DNA of 64,000 bases from Moringa oleifera (GCA_021397835.1 JAJFZO010000191.1:4531001-4595000); one strand, 5' to 3'; positions 1 to 13,052 are shown, numbered from the stretch's first letter. Notes: generated from the letters alone by a model not told the origin. A program made the numbers and translations.

Positions 1-218
1 TCAAAGTATTTTTTTATAAAGTTTCTCTATCTACGATTTTACAAATATCAAAATTGATTACCTAAGTAGTTCCATAAGTTGGATTTTTAAAAGAGGACAA
101 CTAATCGTAATTAAAGCCACCCTTACTGCAGTACTTTCTATATATATCTGCTATACATCTGCATGTGCAGGTGGCAAGTCCCTTTCTCCCTCATCTCGCC
201 CTCTGTCCTGCGTGCACG

Positions 219-2025
219 ATGGGAAGGGTTTCATGCTGCGATCAGAAGGGGTTGAGGAAAGGGTCATGGACACCAGAAGAAGACCAGAAGCTCTTGGCCT
301 ACATTGAACAACATGGCCATGGAAGCTGGCGAGCCTTGCCTGCAAAAGCTGGTGAGTACGCCACGATAACCCCCTCATTTTCAACACACAATGTATAACA
401 TTGCAATGCTTGTACGACAGCGTTTAGTTGTCATCTTTATGGGTTTCTTTTGTTGTTTGATTTGAAGGGCTTCAAAGATGCGGCAAGAGCTGCAGACTTA
501 GGTGGATTAACTACCTGAGACCAGATATCAAGCGAGGAAAGTTCAGCTTACAGGAAGAGCAGACCATCATTCAACTCCATGCCCTTCTGGGAAATAGGTC
601 TTCACTTTTCCTCTCTATTTTCTTTCTATCAATCAAGAGTTTGAAAAAGGGATTTGATAGTATAAAGTACTTAATTCATCCACTACTAACCGTGTTTTCT
701 CATTAATTAATTACTTGTTGCATAGTAATCAATTCATCTGCTTACTGTGTCTTCTCATTAAATATTAATTAGTGGTTGCATAAACCCTTCAGAATCTTTG
801 GCATATGTAGCCATACCATACACAGTCAAAGAAAAAGACCGATGCATGCATGTATAATACCTGTACGCCCTCGCATGCGCATTACACCCATAATCAATGT
901 ACCGATCCAAACTCTCTGTAACGTTCGACTTAGAAAGATGAAGAGCATTTAATATTACAAATTTGGCTTCTCACCAGCTAAGTTCATATCTTCTTAGCAA
1001 ATATCTAATAGTTTCTTGAAGAATCATCCTGTATGTGATAATTAATAAGCCATATTATAGATTTTATACTAAGTAAAACATGACTTGTACCGAATTGTAG
1101 GTGGTCGGTTATCGCAGCACACTTGCCCAAGAGGACTGATAATGAGATCAAGAACCACTGGAACACGCATCTGAAGAAAAGATTAGCCAGGATGGGCATA
1201 GATCCTGTCACTCACAAGCCCAAGACGGACTCCCTCGCAGGCGCCCACTCAAGCAGGGACATTGCCATCCTCAGCCACATGGCTCAGTGGGAGAGTGCCC
1301 GGCTGGAAGCAGAGGCCAGATGGGTCCGTGACTCAAAACTACTGGGCGCATCATCATCATCAACCCCTTCTGTGCGGCTCCAGCAGCCGCAGCTCACCCC
1401 CAGTACTCCTCCCTCGGCTTATCATCAGCTCACTAACAAAGCCACCATGGCTCCACGGCCCAGGCCTCAGTGCCTTGACGTACTCAAAGCATGGGAGGGC
1501 ATTGTCTCGGGGAGGTTCATGGCTATCGGTACTGCTACTGGCGTTAACGTGGACGTCCTTGAATCCCCAACCTCGACGTTGAGTTTCCTGAAAAGCGTGT
1601 TACCAGTGCCGGCCACTGGGTTTAACGCTAACCTCACTGGTGATTCGGTCGCATGCGGAGCCGACGGCAATTTGAAAGATATGGACAGGAGAAGCTACGT
1701 AGAATCCAACCAAATGCTGGAGTGGGAAGAGAGACTCGATAAGAACAACTCGGTAATGCCACTGCAAAACACGGCAACGTACGAAAACGATGGTGCATGG
1801 TTTCAAAGTGAATGTTTTAGTTTCACGGCAGGCCAAGGTCTAACGGAAGGTCCATGGGAGTTACTGGGTTTTCATGGTTCTGGGGAAAAAAATTCATCGG
1901 TGCACTTTAACAACAATGGAAGCTATGGTGGCGATGTTTGTGGTAATGAAGACAGCAACAGCCACTGGTACAGCGAATTAGTAAACTTGGTGAATGCTTC
2001 TCCACCGGATTCCCCTCTGTTTTAG
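219..2025 (+). CDS. R2R3-MYB transcription factor, MIXTA-like (subgroup 9)
   Basis: Three exons: 219-351, 468-597 and 1101-2025, joining in frame to 395 residues. The R2 repeat (about residues 14-64) starts with the [10 protein letters not shown] motif and R3 (about 67-117) contains NRWSVIA and the [10 protein letters not shown] signature; both introns sit at the classic R2R3-MYB positions. After the DNA-binding domain comes [10 protein letters not shown] and, at about 149-161, the [13 protein letters not shown] motif. That motif marks subgroup 9 (MIXTA/MYB16/MYB106/MYB17), known for epidermal cell outgrowth, trichome and cuticle control. The bHLH-binding signature in R3 is not seen, as expected for this group. 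ATG219 gives the conserved MGR start; an in-frame ATG at 165 would add 18 residues. Family call is firm; the exact ortholog is not decided. Confidence 0.93.
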
Positions 2026-2296
2026 GGTTTCCTGTAATAAGTCACGAACCTAACAAGCACTGCATATCCGTACTGCACTCTTGTGAGATTATTAATAAAT
2101 TAGGTAACCTTGTACTTCTTTCTGATTGAAATGAACAACATTGAGTTGCAGGTTAAGTTAATGGGGGAATTTTTTATTTTGGCGTCTGTATAATAATATT
2201 TGCGAAAATAACTTAAATTAGTAATTTATATTATTTTAATACTTTTAGATTATTTTTAAATCAAAATATCTTTAATGAATAATATATAATTATTTA
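2026..2296. other. AT-rich intergenic DNA with likely MYB 3' end
   Basis: Immediately downstream of the MYB stop. AATAAA-like words near 2094 may serve polyadenylation. No coding potential seen. Confidence 0.5.
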
Positions 2297-2299
2297 TTA

Positions 2300-3165
2300 G
2301 ACCATCTCCAACCCAAAACACCAAATTTAACACCAATTTAGTGTTAAAAAAGAATCTTTTTACAATATTCTAACATCAAAATTTTTTCATCTCCAATCCA
2401 TTGACACCAAATTAGTATTATAATATTATTTTAATAATATAAATAATAATTCTTAATAAAAATATTTATAAATATTAATTAATTTATAAATATTTTTAAA
2501 ATAATTAATATAATTTAAAATTTTTATTTTTATTTATATATTTTTAAAAAATTAATATTATATAATAAATTATAATTTTTAGTAATTTTAAAATTAATAA
2601 TTTATCAATTAAATTTTATAAAAATATTTTTACCGTAATTTTAATTAATGTTGTAATTTCAGTTTAAGTTGTAATCGTTAATGTGTTGTTATATTTATTG
2701 TATTGTGTTATCAATTGAAAAAAATTTATTTTTATCATGTTCATGCAAAAATTTAAATTATATCATAAATTATAAATTATTTTAAATTTTTATATATTTT
2801 TAAATAATAATATTAATAGTATATATAATTTTATTATTAATTAAATAAATTATTATTAATAATAATTTAAATAAAACAAAATTATATATTGAATATTGGA
2901 CTTATTTTGAAGATCTTGATGATATATTTTTAATGATATAATTTTTTTCTAGTAATATCATATATTTATTAAATTATTAATCAAAAATATATTTGATTTA
3001 AAATTTTTAAAAAAATAATTTATAAAAAAATATATTTTTTAATATTTCACCAATTTGGTGCAGTGCTGCACCAAATTGATGAACCTAATTTACCGTATCG
3101 TTGGAAACGATTTCACTATAATTTTGACGGCAAATTGCCGTTTTGCCGTCTAGTTGGAGATGGCC
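2300..3165. mobile_element. MITE-like element with TTA target duplications (PIF/Harbinger/Tourist type)
   Basis: The left end reads GACCATCTCCAAC (2300-2312) and the right end GTTGGAGATGGCC (3153-3165). These are 13-bp terminal inverted repeats with one mismatch, flanked on both sides by TTA (2297-2299 and 3166-3168). Subterminal CACCAAATT/CACCAATTT words occur near both ends, including a small palindrome around 3050-3080. The interior is extremely AT-rich and has no transposase ORF, so the element would be non-autonomous. The TTA duplication fits PIF/Harbinger (Tourist-like) elements; the superfamily rests only on TSD and TIR. Confidence 0.75.
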
Positions 3166-3168
3166 TTA

Positions 3169-6100
3169 GTGCATAGGAGAAAATCGAAAATTAAACTCTC
3201 CTCAAACATTTCACTTTCTCCCTTATCTCAGTTTTTCGCGCATCTCTCTTTCTCTTTTCTCATCGTTACTCAATTCACTGCCATTAATTTTTCACATTCC
3301 GTTGCATATAGGCTATCAAAAAATATTATCAAGCTAACTTAATTACAAGAAATCAATCAAAGTATGACTTACGAATATTTAATTTTTAGGTATAATATAA
3401 TTTTTTTATTTTTTTACATGTTTCTTTTAATATTTTGAATATTAATAACTAGTTTGGGTATATACATATGTATTGCATGTATCTGTTCAATCTTTTAGGA
3501 TTGTAATTTTAATTTATTGATATAGATGTATTAAAAATATTCACTTTCATAACTGAATAATAAGAATTGTATCTTAAATCGTATCATATTTTTTAATTTT
3601 ATATTATGTTTATCGATTTCATATAATATTTTTTAATTTTATATTATATTATATTTTTTAATTTTATATCATATTTTTTAATTTTATATATTATTTTTTA
3701 ATTTCGTATATAGTTTTCATGTTTCATGATAAGTTTTTATTTATTTCATAACTTCTCTTATGTGTTTGTAAATCTATTTACTTGGATTTTGATGTGTTTT
3801 TTTTTATTCAAGTGTAGATGGCTAACATTGAATTAGTTTTTAAGTCATAAGTGACCTCCAAAGAGTCTCGAAAGCTAAAAAAATATTATAAAAAAATAAT
3901 GATTTTACAAAAATGATAACAATTTCAATAAAAAAGTAATGATTTTAATATATAAGTAAAAATTTTAAAAAATAAATAATAATTTTATTAAAAAATAACG
4001 ATTTTATTAAAGCAGTAACGAAATAGAAAAAAAACAATAATTTGTATGTTGATATTATGATTTTATAGTTAAGATACGATTTTATTGTCATTATACGGTT
4101 TTTTATTTTAAGTAATAAAATAAAAAATGTATTATAATTTTTATTAAAATAAATAAAAATTTAAAAATTTTAAGTTATATTGTTGTTCAACCATATACCT
4201 AATACCTTTTTGACCCACTCGATACTTTCTGATTTTGAAGAAAAATATATTACAAAAATCACAAACTTTATTTTTAGTATCCAAGATATTTATTTCTTTA
4301 CACGAAAAAATCAATCAAAAATATAATAATTAAAAATATCAATGACTGTCTTCAAATTATTATTTGAATTTTAATTTGATAAATTTTAAATATAAAAATA
4401 AAGAGAAAAAACAAAAAATAAAAGTGAGAAAGAAATAAAAAAGAGAGAGATTGAAAAGAGAAAAAGTATTAAAATAAGTTATCTTGATTTTTAAATTTAT
4501 TTAATTTTAAAAATATTATTATTTTTTATGAAAATATTTTTATTTTTATAATATATTTAAATATTAACAAATAAAAATTAATAAAAATAGATGAGTTCGT
4601 AAAAAAGAAAAGGGATGCCAATTTTGACCATTTCCTCCAAGTTAATTGCATGAGCTATTAAAAAGAAAAGACTTTTATTTTATCAAATATATACGATCTG
4701 CTGTCTTCTAGAAAAATTATGAGAAACAATAATAGATAATATGTTCCTTTGATCCCTGAGAGTATTTGGGACCGTCCAATCTGTTTTCACACATTATGCA
4801 TAGGAAGTTAAAAGAGGAAAACGACAAGATCGAACTGGAATATTTGTTAACCAGGCCCTGTTTATGTAACGAGGGCGGCAAATGTGCTGTAAATCATTGA
4901 TGATCACTGTCGATTGATACTGCATCTATCGACATTTGTGCATCAACTTTGTGCTGCCCACCTCCTGAGCCCAATAGTTGCTCATCAATGCTGGTCCTTG
5001 GTGAAACTGGCTCCCCTGCTGCCTTTTTGTTACGTACTGTGGCAACACAGGAGATTTAATACAGTCCTTGGCTCCGCTGCTCTCTTCCAGTTCTTCAGCC
5101 CATGTGGGCACACTTAACACACGGCCACCAATTCAATGCTCCTCTTTATGCTGCAGCTTCCTCGCATGCCTTCAATAAATGTTTTTTTTTTTCTTAAATA
5201 ACTCAATCCGTAGATGGCTTCCAAAATCTTATTAACAATAAATTTTAAAAAAAATTAAAACATTACCAGTTTTTGATTTATTTCTGGGTCTCTAGGTTCG
5301 AAACATAGGAATGCTACCAGGAAGGTACGGTTCAAAAGGGCCCATTTATAATATTAAGGCCCAAGATCCGAGGAGGTCTGACTCTGATCAGCTCCGGTTA
5401 CTGTATTCCCTTTGTTCTGTTTCAGGCTGGGTGGTCGGAGCAGTGACAGAAAGGACAAAGTCCAACATTAATTAACGTGAGCACAAACATCGTCGGTGCC
5501 CAGATAGACAGTGACTTCTTTTTACCAAGCCAGTGCACTACATATGTCTGGGGGAGTTAAGCTCGGTCTTTTTACCGGGCAGCCGTGGTAAGAAAGCCCG
5601 GTTTTCTTTTTCACCTTGGAATTTAGCTTACTGTTGACTCTTTTATGTTATAACCATATTTTTTTAAAATTGATAATAATAATAATATATAATATAAATT
5701 TTAAATAAAACTTAAATAATTAATATTTTTAAATTAATTGTAATATAGTTTATGTTTTAATAAATATTATACTATTTTATTTTTTTATATCAATAAATTT
5801 TAAAATTAATTTTAATCTTATCTTATTCAATATCATATAACCTTAATTTAATTTTTATTCTGCTAAACTAACGCACTCCCATAGCTCTAAAAGATCGTGT
5901 TAGAGGGAATAACTAATTAAAAATGTGAAGCGTTGAAGTAATGAGTTAACCGCAGCCACACAAAATAAACCATGAGAAATTGCCCGCCCCAGATTTATTT
6001 ATTTTTTTCCCATTGTAACAACCTGTAGGGTGTTTTTAAATTTAAATGTTAATTGTGTACTAATTAAATTTAATATATATAATTAAATTTTGCCAATGTT

Positions 6101-9100
6101 TTTAAAGAGTTCTCAGAAACATCACACAAATGTTGATGTGAATTTTATATTTTTATAATTACATAAATAATTTTTAAAATTTTAATTGAAAATAATTTTT
6201 AAAATTTTTATTTAATGAAATTTTATCAAATAATTTTAAATTTTAATATTTATATTAAAATTTTATTGAACATTATTTATTTATATGTATTTATATATTC
6301 ATGAAGTAAGGATTTATTTTTCAATTTATCGGGTCAATTTTTAATCTTAATATTTCTTAAAAAATTCAAAAATAAATTTTAATTATTGTATAAATTTATA
6401 TTTTGAAAATATATAAGATTTATTGCAAAAATTTAATCTTTACATTGATTTGTAATTTTTGTCATAAATCTAATGTAGAGTTTTAGATTGATAACATTTT
6501 TAATTTAATAATAATTTTTTAATCTTAAAATGTTAATCTCTATATATCCACTAACCTTTTAATTCAAAAAAATTATTATTTATTTTTTAAAATTTAAAAG
6601 GTTTTATATTTTACTTTATTATAATTGTACTATATTAGACGTTGACGTGAAATTTTTTTATTTTTTCAAATTTTATGTATTTATAATGAATGTTATAAAT
6701 TTGAAAGTGAGTAATTTTAACCCTAAAACAATTTTATTTTTAAAATTATTAAATTTTTTTCTTAATATGTAACAAATATTACAGCTATTGTTTTTGAATT
6801 TTTACTTTTATTTAATTTATTATATCTCTCATTTGATGAAAAAAAGAAATTAATGATCCAACTTACAGAATTGTGATCAATAATCAGGTTGAAGGAGTAA
6901 CAACTCAGGTTCAAAATTCATTGAACTCTTTCAGCCAAAAAGGTATTACATGCAAGTTTTTGTTTTTTTAAAGACAAAAATTATAACATCTCTCATTTGA
7001 TCAATTTATGAATTTACATATAATAAATATTATTTCTTTATTTTTCAATTGAAAAAATATCAAATCCATTTTTCTTTGATTTTACTTATATTATTAAAAT
7101 ATATTTATTTATTTTTATCTTTAGGCTTTCTTCTTCAATTTTATTTATTTTAGATTATATTTATTAATTTTTATTTTAATTTGTGAAATCATATCATTTA
7201 TTATATTATTATATAAAAATATAACTAGTATTAGAATTTTTCTTTTAAAAAATATAACTTTATCTGTTATAAAAAATTATTATTTAAAATAATACTTTTA
7301 AATTTTAAACTTAAAACTATTAAATTTTATAAATAATAATTTAATAGTAATATAAAAAATTAATTTTGATAATAAAAACATTATTTTTATATTAATTATA
7401 AATTTATTTTAGAATAACAATAAAAATATTTTTAAAAATTTATTTTTTGTGCAGTCTACGAATTTTAAGCTTATATATATATATATAAACAACTTAAGAA
7501 TTTGGAGTTAATTTTTATGGTGTTTACATTCCATGTGATGTTGATAAATTTATTATTTATTTATATATATTTTAATAATTATTAGTGCTAGATATTGATA
7601 AATTTAATTTTAAAATACTAAAATTTAAAATTAATACTTATTTATAATTTAAATTTAAATGAAGTGATAATTATAATATTAAAAATATATAGTTATTAAC
7701 TTATATAGATATTAATTTATATAATATCATAATATTTTTAAATTTAGTAACATCAAATATTTTATAAATTTATATTTTAAAATATATGAATATTGACTAT
7801 CTTCATTTACATTATTTTAGAATTAAATATAATAAAAAATAATATTGATTTGATAATATTTTAAATTTAAAAATATTTATATATATAACAATACAATGTT
7901 AAATTTAAAAATAATATTGATTTGATAATATTTTAAATTTAACATTATATATTTGAAAAAATTAGTAATCTAAACTTATAAATAATAGATCACAACTAAA
8001 AAAAAAATCACATTTCTAATAATAATATTGATATATTTTACTTAAAATAGTTTGAATCGATTCGAATATATTTTTAATATTATAAATTTCTACGGTAAAA
8101 GTTATCAGTTAATAGTATTTTCAAGACTTTTATACTAGCAATTTGCCAATTGATTTTTTTTCTCAATATTAATGTATACAATCAAATTTTAATATATATA
8201 ATTAATTAAAATGAAAGAACTATGATTTAATTATCAATAAATACAAACTGATAGATTCGTGATGTAAATTTAATTCTAGTTTCTTTTCAATTTTGCAATT
8301 TTTTTTTATGTTTGAGTTAAAACATGATTTATCTTAAAATATAAATTTATTATTTATTATTTTAATATTTAAATTTAAAATTATTATAAACTCATCAATT
8401 TTATTCGCTATATTTATTTGATCATATGTGTCATTATAATCAATAATGATTCCATTATCATTTTAGCAAATATGTGAATGTGATCTTTAATTGTTTTGTA
8501 TATTTTTATGCAATAAATTTAATAATCAATTTTAATATTTTAGTTAAGTTTTTAATTTATATTGTAAATTTATAATTTTAAATAATTTTTTAATATTATT
8601 AATAATAGATTTATTAATATGTACTTAATATGATAAACCAATCTCATGTATTACGAGTTCATAATTAGTATTTTTAAAAAGTGAGAAACTATCTTTTACA
8701 AACTTTAGCAAAAAATCTCTTTTTCCCCACTAATCAATCACCCAACAGTCAATTAATTCCATATTTCTTCACACTCAATTTTCCTTCCCAAACAATGAAA
8801 TCACTCAAAATCATATATACTTTTTTTTTAATATTTAAATTATTTTGATGTCAAAAATTTTTCTTTTCATTTTAATACAACTTTAAGTGATATTTCTTTA
8901 ATTCATCTTTAGTGTTTAAGGTAGAGCATTTACAACCAAATATTTTAAAATATATAACTAATGTTTGGTACTTTAATATTTCACAACTCAATAAGTTTTT
9001 TCTTAATGTCATCACTTACATGAAAAGACATGTACAAGACAATTCAAACATGTTTTCAAATAATTCGATTGACCAAATAAGAGAGTCATTACAAGTAAAA

Positions 9101-10034
9101 TTTTGAAATTTCAATAATTTGATTGATTGGGTCCAACATTGGGCTGATTTAGATTAGATAAATAGATTTCAATTGCCTATACAATGAGTTTAATCATCTT
9201 AATCCCTCTTTGTGTAATTTGGAGTCAATCTATGAATTAGACTGAACCAAATACCTAACTAATTTAATCAAATTTTAAATATCGATTCAATTAATCTGAA
9301 TTATCAATTCAACCTAGTCGAATTGCCCACCTTTGCGTGTGTGCAAGTGTATTCTTACATTCAAGTTCTCATTAGATTTTACATGATTTTTTTGAATTGC
9401 TTTAATTTAAAATTTTTAATAAATTATCTGAAAACTTTTTATTTACAATAAAATACGCACGCATGAACGAAGATTTGACCTTAAAAATAAGTTTGAGAAT
9501 TCTATATTGATATTTACTTGGCCTAATTTTAAGTTTTTGTTGATTATTAATTTATTAATCTCTTTTTTGTTAATTATTTATATCTTTAAATTACATCTGA
9601 ATTAAGCTACACATATTTTTTTTAAAAAAATATTATTCTGAAAATTTATTTATTATTATCAAAACATCATACCATGTTATCAAAATATTGATTTCTTAGA
9701 CACCTAATAATTTCATAAGATTAATAAAAGCATCTTACAAAAACACATTTTCTAAGGTTTAATTTACTTTGATTAATATGAAACATGCTATCTATCCAAG
9801 CGTCCTAAAATGAGAAAAACTTTGTAGCATCTACAATCACATATCTTCTTAGGCTTTGAAAGTGAAGACAATGGAGAGCGATCTATTTATCAAATAAGTG
9901 ACTGTTATTGCAACATCAACCATGAAGTTTACGCAATCCAAATCGGTATAATATGCATCTCATTCTGTTCATTATTGTCTTTTTTTATACATTTTATTAT
10001 TTCATTTTTCCTGTGAAGTATTAATGCAATTGTG
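3169..10034. other. Long AT-rich intergenic region, no gene recognised
   Basis: Mostly A/T homopolymer-like sequence with short AT dinucleotide runs (for example 7472-7487). Two less AT-rich patches (about 4850-5170 and 5280-5640) have no recognisable protein or RNA. Short ORFs at 3154, 4914 and 8912 show no family features. Probably decayed repeats. Confidence 0.6.
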
Positions 10035-10102
10035 ATACCCAGCTATCCCATTTCTAACACAATTAAAGTAATCACAATTGAAGAAATGGGATAGCTGGGT
10101 AT
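10035..10102. repeat. Perfect 21-bp inverted repeat (foldback) with 26-nt loop
   Basis: The left arm at 10035-10055 (starts ATACCCAGCTATCCC) is the exact reverse complement of the right arm at 10082-10102. An 8-bp CAATTGTG just outside the left arm (10027-10034) is complementary to CACAATTG inside the loop (10073-10080), so two alternative folds are possible. It sits in non-coding DNA. It may be a short foldback repeat remnant or a small-RNA hairpin. Confidence 0.7.
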
Positions 10103-10693
10103 AACAAATTAAACTCAAATTAATTATTTGTCCTGAGTCTTAATTTAATTTCCTAATTGATTCCCAATTACCACTTCAAGCAAGAATTTCTCAAGGTTAA
10201 GCTTTCCTTATAAACCAAATTAACTCTAAAGTTAGTCTATTGAAGAAATAGCTCAGCATTTGAAGCATTCAAGAAAAGAGAAATTCAATAGTAAAAATCA
10301 ATAAACACCCCCAAAAAAAAATAACATTCTTACTTGTAAAAAAATTGAATTATTTGATTATTCTTAATCAATGAAAATTTATTTAGATGTATGTTACAGA
10401 TTAATGTTAAAAAAGAAATTATTTTTTAACTAACTTTCATTTTGAACAGCCACAGTTTGCCTGAATCACGGGCCCCTCTATGCTTGTATTGATGCTCAAA
10501 GGGCTCCCAAACATTTTAGAAGCTTGTATTGATGCTTAAAATTGTTAAAATCGGAAGCACCAGCAAGACAACAAACAACTCAGAAGGAAAGTAAATAAGA
10601 ATTTATGATCAGAGAAACTGCATTATCAGCTTGAATTTGTATTAAACGATCAGACTGAAAAGGAAACAGACGCTGGAGACTATGTATCTGATC
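10103..10693. other. Intergenic, 3' side of the propeller-protein gene
   Basis: No coding potential recognised. About the last 200 bases probably hold the 3' UTR of the minus-strand gene that ends at 10694. Confidence 0.5.
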
Positions 10694-12175
10694 TTATAAC
10701 TGAAACCCTGTCCATCTTCTAAACCTTCTGATACAACTTCCCTCAGAAACAGCCATTCCAATGCCGGTTCTTCCTCCATTGCCAACACCTCTGTAGTACA
10801 ATCTCCACTCATCAACATCTCCATCCATTTGGACTAAACAAGGTGAACCCACACCCTTACTATCCCATCCATCCCCAGCTGCCGGCTTAAGCACTGCTTC
10901 ATCATCCTGTAGCCTCCTCCAATCCTTTAATCCATCTGTTGATACTGCCAGACCTATACTTCTCTGTCCATCTTGACCAACACCTTCATAAGCCATCACA
11001 TAGTTCCCATCTTTCTTGTTCCTCACAACAGAAGCATTAATGGCTCCAAACTCGTTAAAGCAGCCTCTTCTTCCTCCTATAATTTTCCCCAGTTTCACCC
11101 ATTTGATTCCATCTCTTGACCTTGCAATGCCAACGCCAAATTCCCCATTTTCCACATCAAATGAGTGATAGTACATCCGGAGATCACCATTTCCATGAAA
11201 AACAACCTGTGGGGAAGCAATAAATAGTGAATCCCAATCTCTCTCTGACCCTACATCAAACAGTGCTCCACTGTGATGCTCCCCTTCAATTCTAGCCCAA
11301 TGTCTCCCATCTTGACTTATCGCCAGACCAGGCAAGGACTTAGAAATCCTCCTTCTTCCATTATTTTCATCGTCAATGCGGACTCTTTCTGGGTTTTCTA
11401 AGTTGAATTCGGGAGAATCGTCCGACAACTCTACTTTCTCAGTACTGTAACCCGTGTAGTAGAGCCAATAAACAGCACTAGAGGCTCTAACTTTAGTGCT
11501 GGACATGATTACCACCTCGCCAGGCTTAATGCTCTCCGTATCAAATGCCCACCAATCTTTACCACAGTTCATCACCAAACCCACATCCCCACTTGATTTC
11601 ACTGCTCCTTGACCTCTCTCCCAGTGAATCCCATTGCTTGAAATGGCTAATCCTATAGAATCTGAGCCTAGGTTTTCACTGGAAGTCCCATAGTACCACA
11701 TGTACCACCTCTCTTCCTCATCGCTGAGGAATCTCTTCACCACTGGTGACCCAATCTCCGCACTGTCCCATGAATTTGCAGGACCCAAATCAAGAACCAA
11801 TCCTCTGGTTGAAGAAGAAGAGGAAGAGGAAGATGATCGCGAGGAGGAAGAAGAAAGGGATTCACCTGAAGCAGATATTGATTGGTTTGGGGGTTTTGAA
11901 TTTGAATCGGGTTCATCGGTTGGATTTTGGCCTGTCTGATTGTTTGTATCAGTGTTTGGTTTAGTGGAGCATCTACTGAGGGACAGAACACTGCTTCTTC
12001 TGTTAAGACTTATGGAGTAAAGAGTGAGACTATTAGGTTTGGTGGTTAGCCATGTCGAGGTTAAGGTAGTGGGAACAGTTGCTATCGGCCTTGGCGTGAT
12101 GGAAGTTGCCGGAAAGTTAATAGCTTTCATTGTCGAAGCAGTTGGGACTGATGATGGTGATGACGGAACTTCCAT
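10694..12175 (-). CDS. Plastid-type five-bladed beta-propeller protein (GH43/arabinanase-levansucrase-like)
   Basis: Single-exon reading frame of 493 residues from the ATG at 12175. The frame stays open to 12304, and an ATG at 12130 would also give a good start. The N-terminal ~60 residues are rich in Ser/Thr/Pro/Arg with few acids, like a chloroplast transit peptide, followed by a low-complexity Ser run. Five repeated blade motifs follow: WYMWYYG, YWLYYTG, LRMYYHS, YVMAYEG and WRLYYRG. Each is followed by an aliphatic-Gly-A-x-S-x-[DN]-G-x-x-W type strand. This is the fold of glycoside hydrolase families 43/32/68 (clan GH-F/GH-J). I cannot place catalytic acids with confidence, so substrate and activity are open. 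Antisense ORFs over it are shadows. Confidence 0.8.
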   Translation of the reverse strand: MEVPSSPSSVPTASTMKAINFPATSITPRPIATVPTTLTSTWLTTKPNSLTLYSISLNRRSSVLSLSRCSTKPNTDTNNQTGQNPTDEPDSNSKPPNQSISASGESLSSSSSRSSSSSSSSSTRGLVLDLGPANSWDSAEIGSPVVKRFLSDEEERWYMWYYGTSSENLGSDSIGLAISSNGIHWERGQGAVKSSGDVGLVMNCGKDWWAFDTESIKPGEVVIMSSTKVRASSAVYWLYYTGYSTEKVELSDDSPEFNLENPERVRIDDENNGRRRISKSLPGLAISQDGRHWARIEGEHHSGALFDVGSERDWDSLFIASPQVVFHGNGDLRMYYHSFDVENGEFGVGIARSRDGIKWVKLGKIIGGRRGCFNEFGAINASVVRNKKDGNYVMAYEGVGQDGQRSIGLAVSTDGLKDWRRLQDDEAVLKPAAGDGWDSKGVGSPCLVQMDGDVDEWRLYYRGVGNGGRTGIGMAVSEGSCIRRFRRWTGFQL

Positions 12176-13052
12176 GGCTGGAGACGTAGAGAGATCAGGT
12201 GGGTCTGAATTTCTTGGATAAAGGACCAATAAGGTTGTGACACCTGAACTGTTTTGTATGAGAAGATTGTGCTTGGTAACTGTAAACAGACAGTACATCA
12301 GCATAAAGAAGTGTCTGGGATTACGTGTTTCTCCTTTCTACCATAACCCATGTGCTGGTTTTTATCAGTGAAACGGTCATTTCTGTAACAAATCCAGGAG
12401 TCATCAATGGCAGGTAACCCTAAAGAAATTCAAATTCAGGCAAAAGGCAAGCCAGTTTACCGCCAAGTAAGAATCTATCCTTAACCCATGTGAATGAAAA
12501 GCCAATTTCAGATAACTTTCATGCTCTTTCCGACTTAGAGGTAAGAGCTCATACTACAGTGACTCCTCTTTATCTTTAAAGTACAAGCTGCCTGTTTTAG
12601 CTTGCATGCCAGCATAACTTTAGTTTCTTTTAGTTTGATTGCCTGGATTTTGTTTACTTTTCTTCAAACAGCAAACAGGGAAAAGGTATCTGCGTATGTT
12701 GAAGAATAATATGTTACTTGCAACTTTGTTCTTCACTGCTGTCAGTCTATGAAATTCAAAAGGAAAAGGAAATCATGTTTCTGAAGTTCCTCCTTAAGAA
12801 AGGTACTCTCCTAGGTTTCCTGTATTCAGTCTTTCGGCAGGAAAGGCCGGCTGTTATTAGTTGGGCCCAAATATACCAACTCATCTATGCTGCACCGGCC
12901 CATCATAGCCTGACATGGCAAACATGTTAATCATATAAACTATGTGGTCATTTTACTTGGAGTGTACTTATCTCTCTTCTCTGTGGTTGAAGGCTCTCCG
13001 CGCCGGACTTAGGTTTCCCATTCGCGAATCACTGCTGTTGATCGACCGACCG
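12176..13052 (+). promoter_or_regulatory. Promoter interval and probable 5' UTR exon of the parvulin gene
   Basis: Lies between the divergent propeller gene and the parvulin gene. GGCCCA/TGGGCC (site II-like, TCP-bound) words occur around 12862-12903, a pattern common upstream of plant housekeeping genes. A GC-richer segment at about 12990-13052 ends in CCG|GTAAGG and looks like a non-coding first exon, spliced to the acceptor TTAG at 13524-13527 just before the parvulin ATG. A short open stretch from the ATG at about 12406 ending in CAA|GTAAGA resembles another first exon, but I cannot join it to anything. Confidence 0.45.

Noticed and set aside
11700..11991. Overlapping ORFs on both strands in the low-complexity part of the propeller gene
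   Set aside because: Products of the Ser/Asp codon repeats of the real reading frame; no domain.
12406..12466. ATG followed by 20 open codons ending in a good donor (CAA|GTAAGA), possible first exon
   Set aside because: No partner exon with matching phase and no recognisable protein; could equally be a 5' UTR exon or chance.
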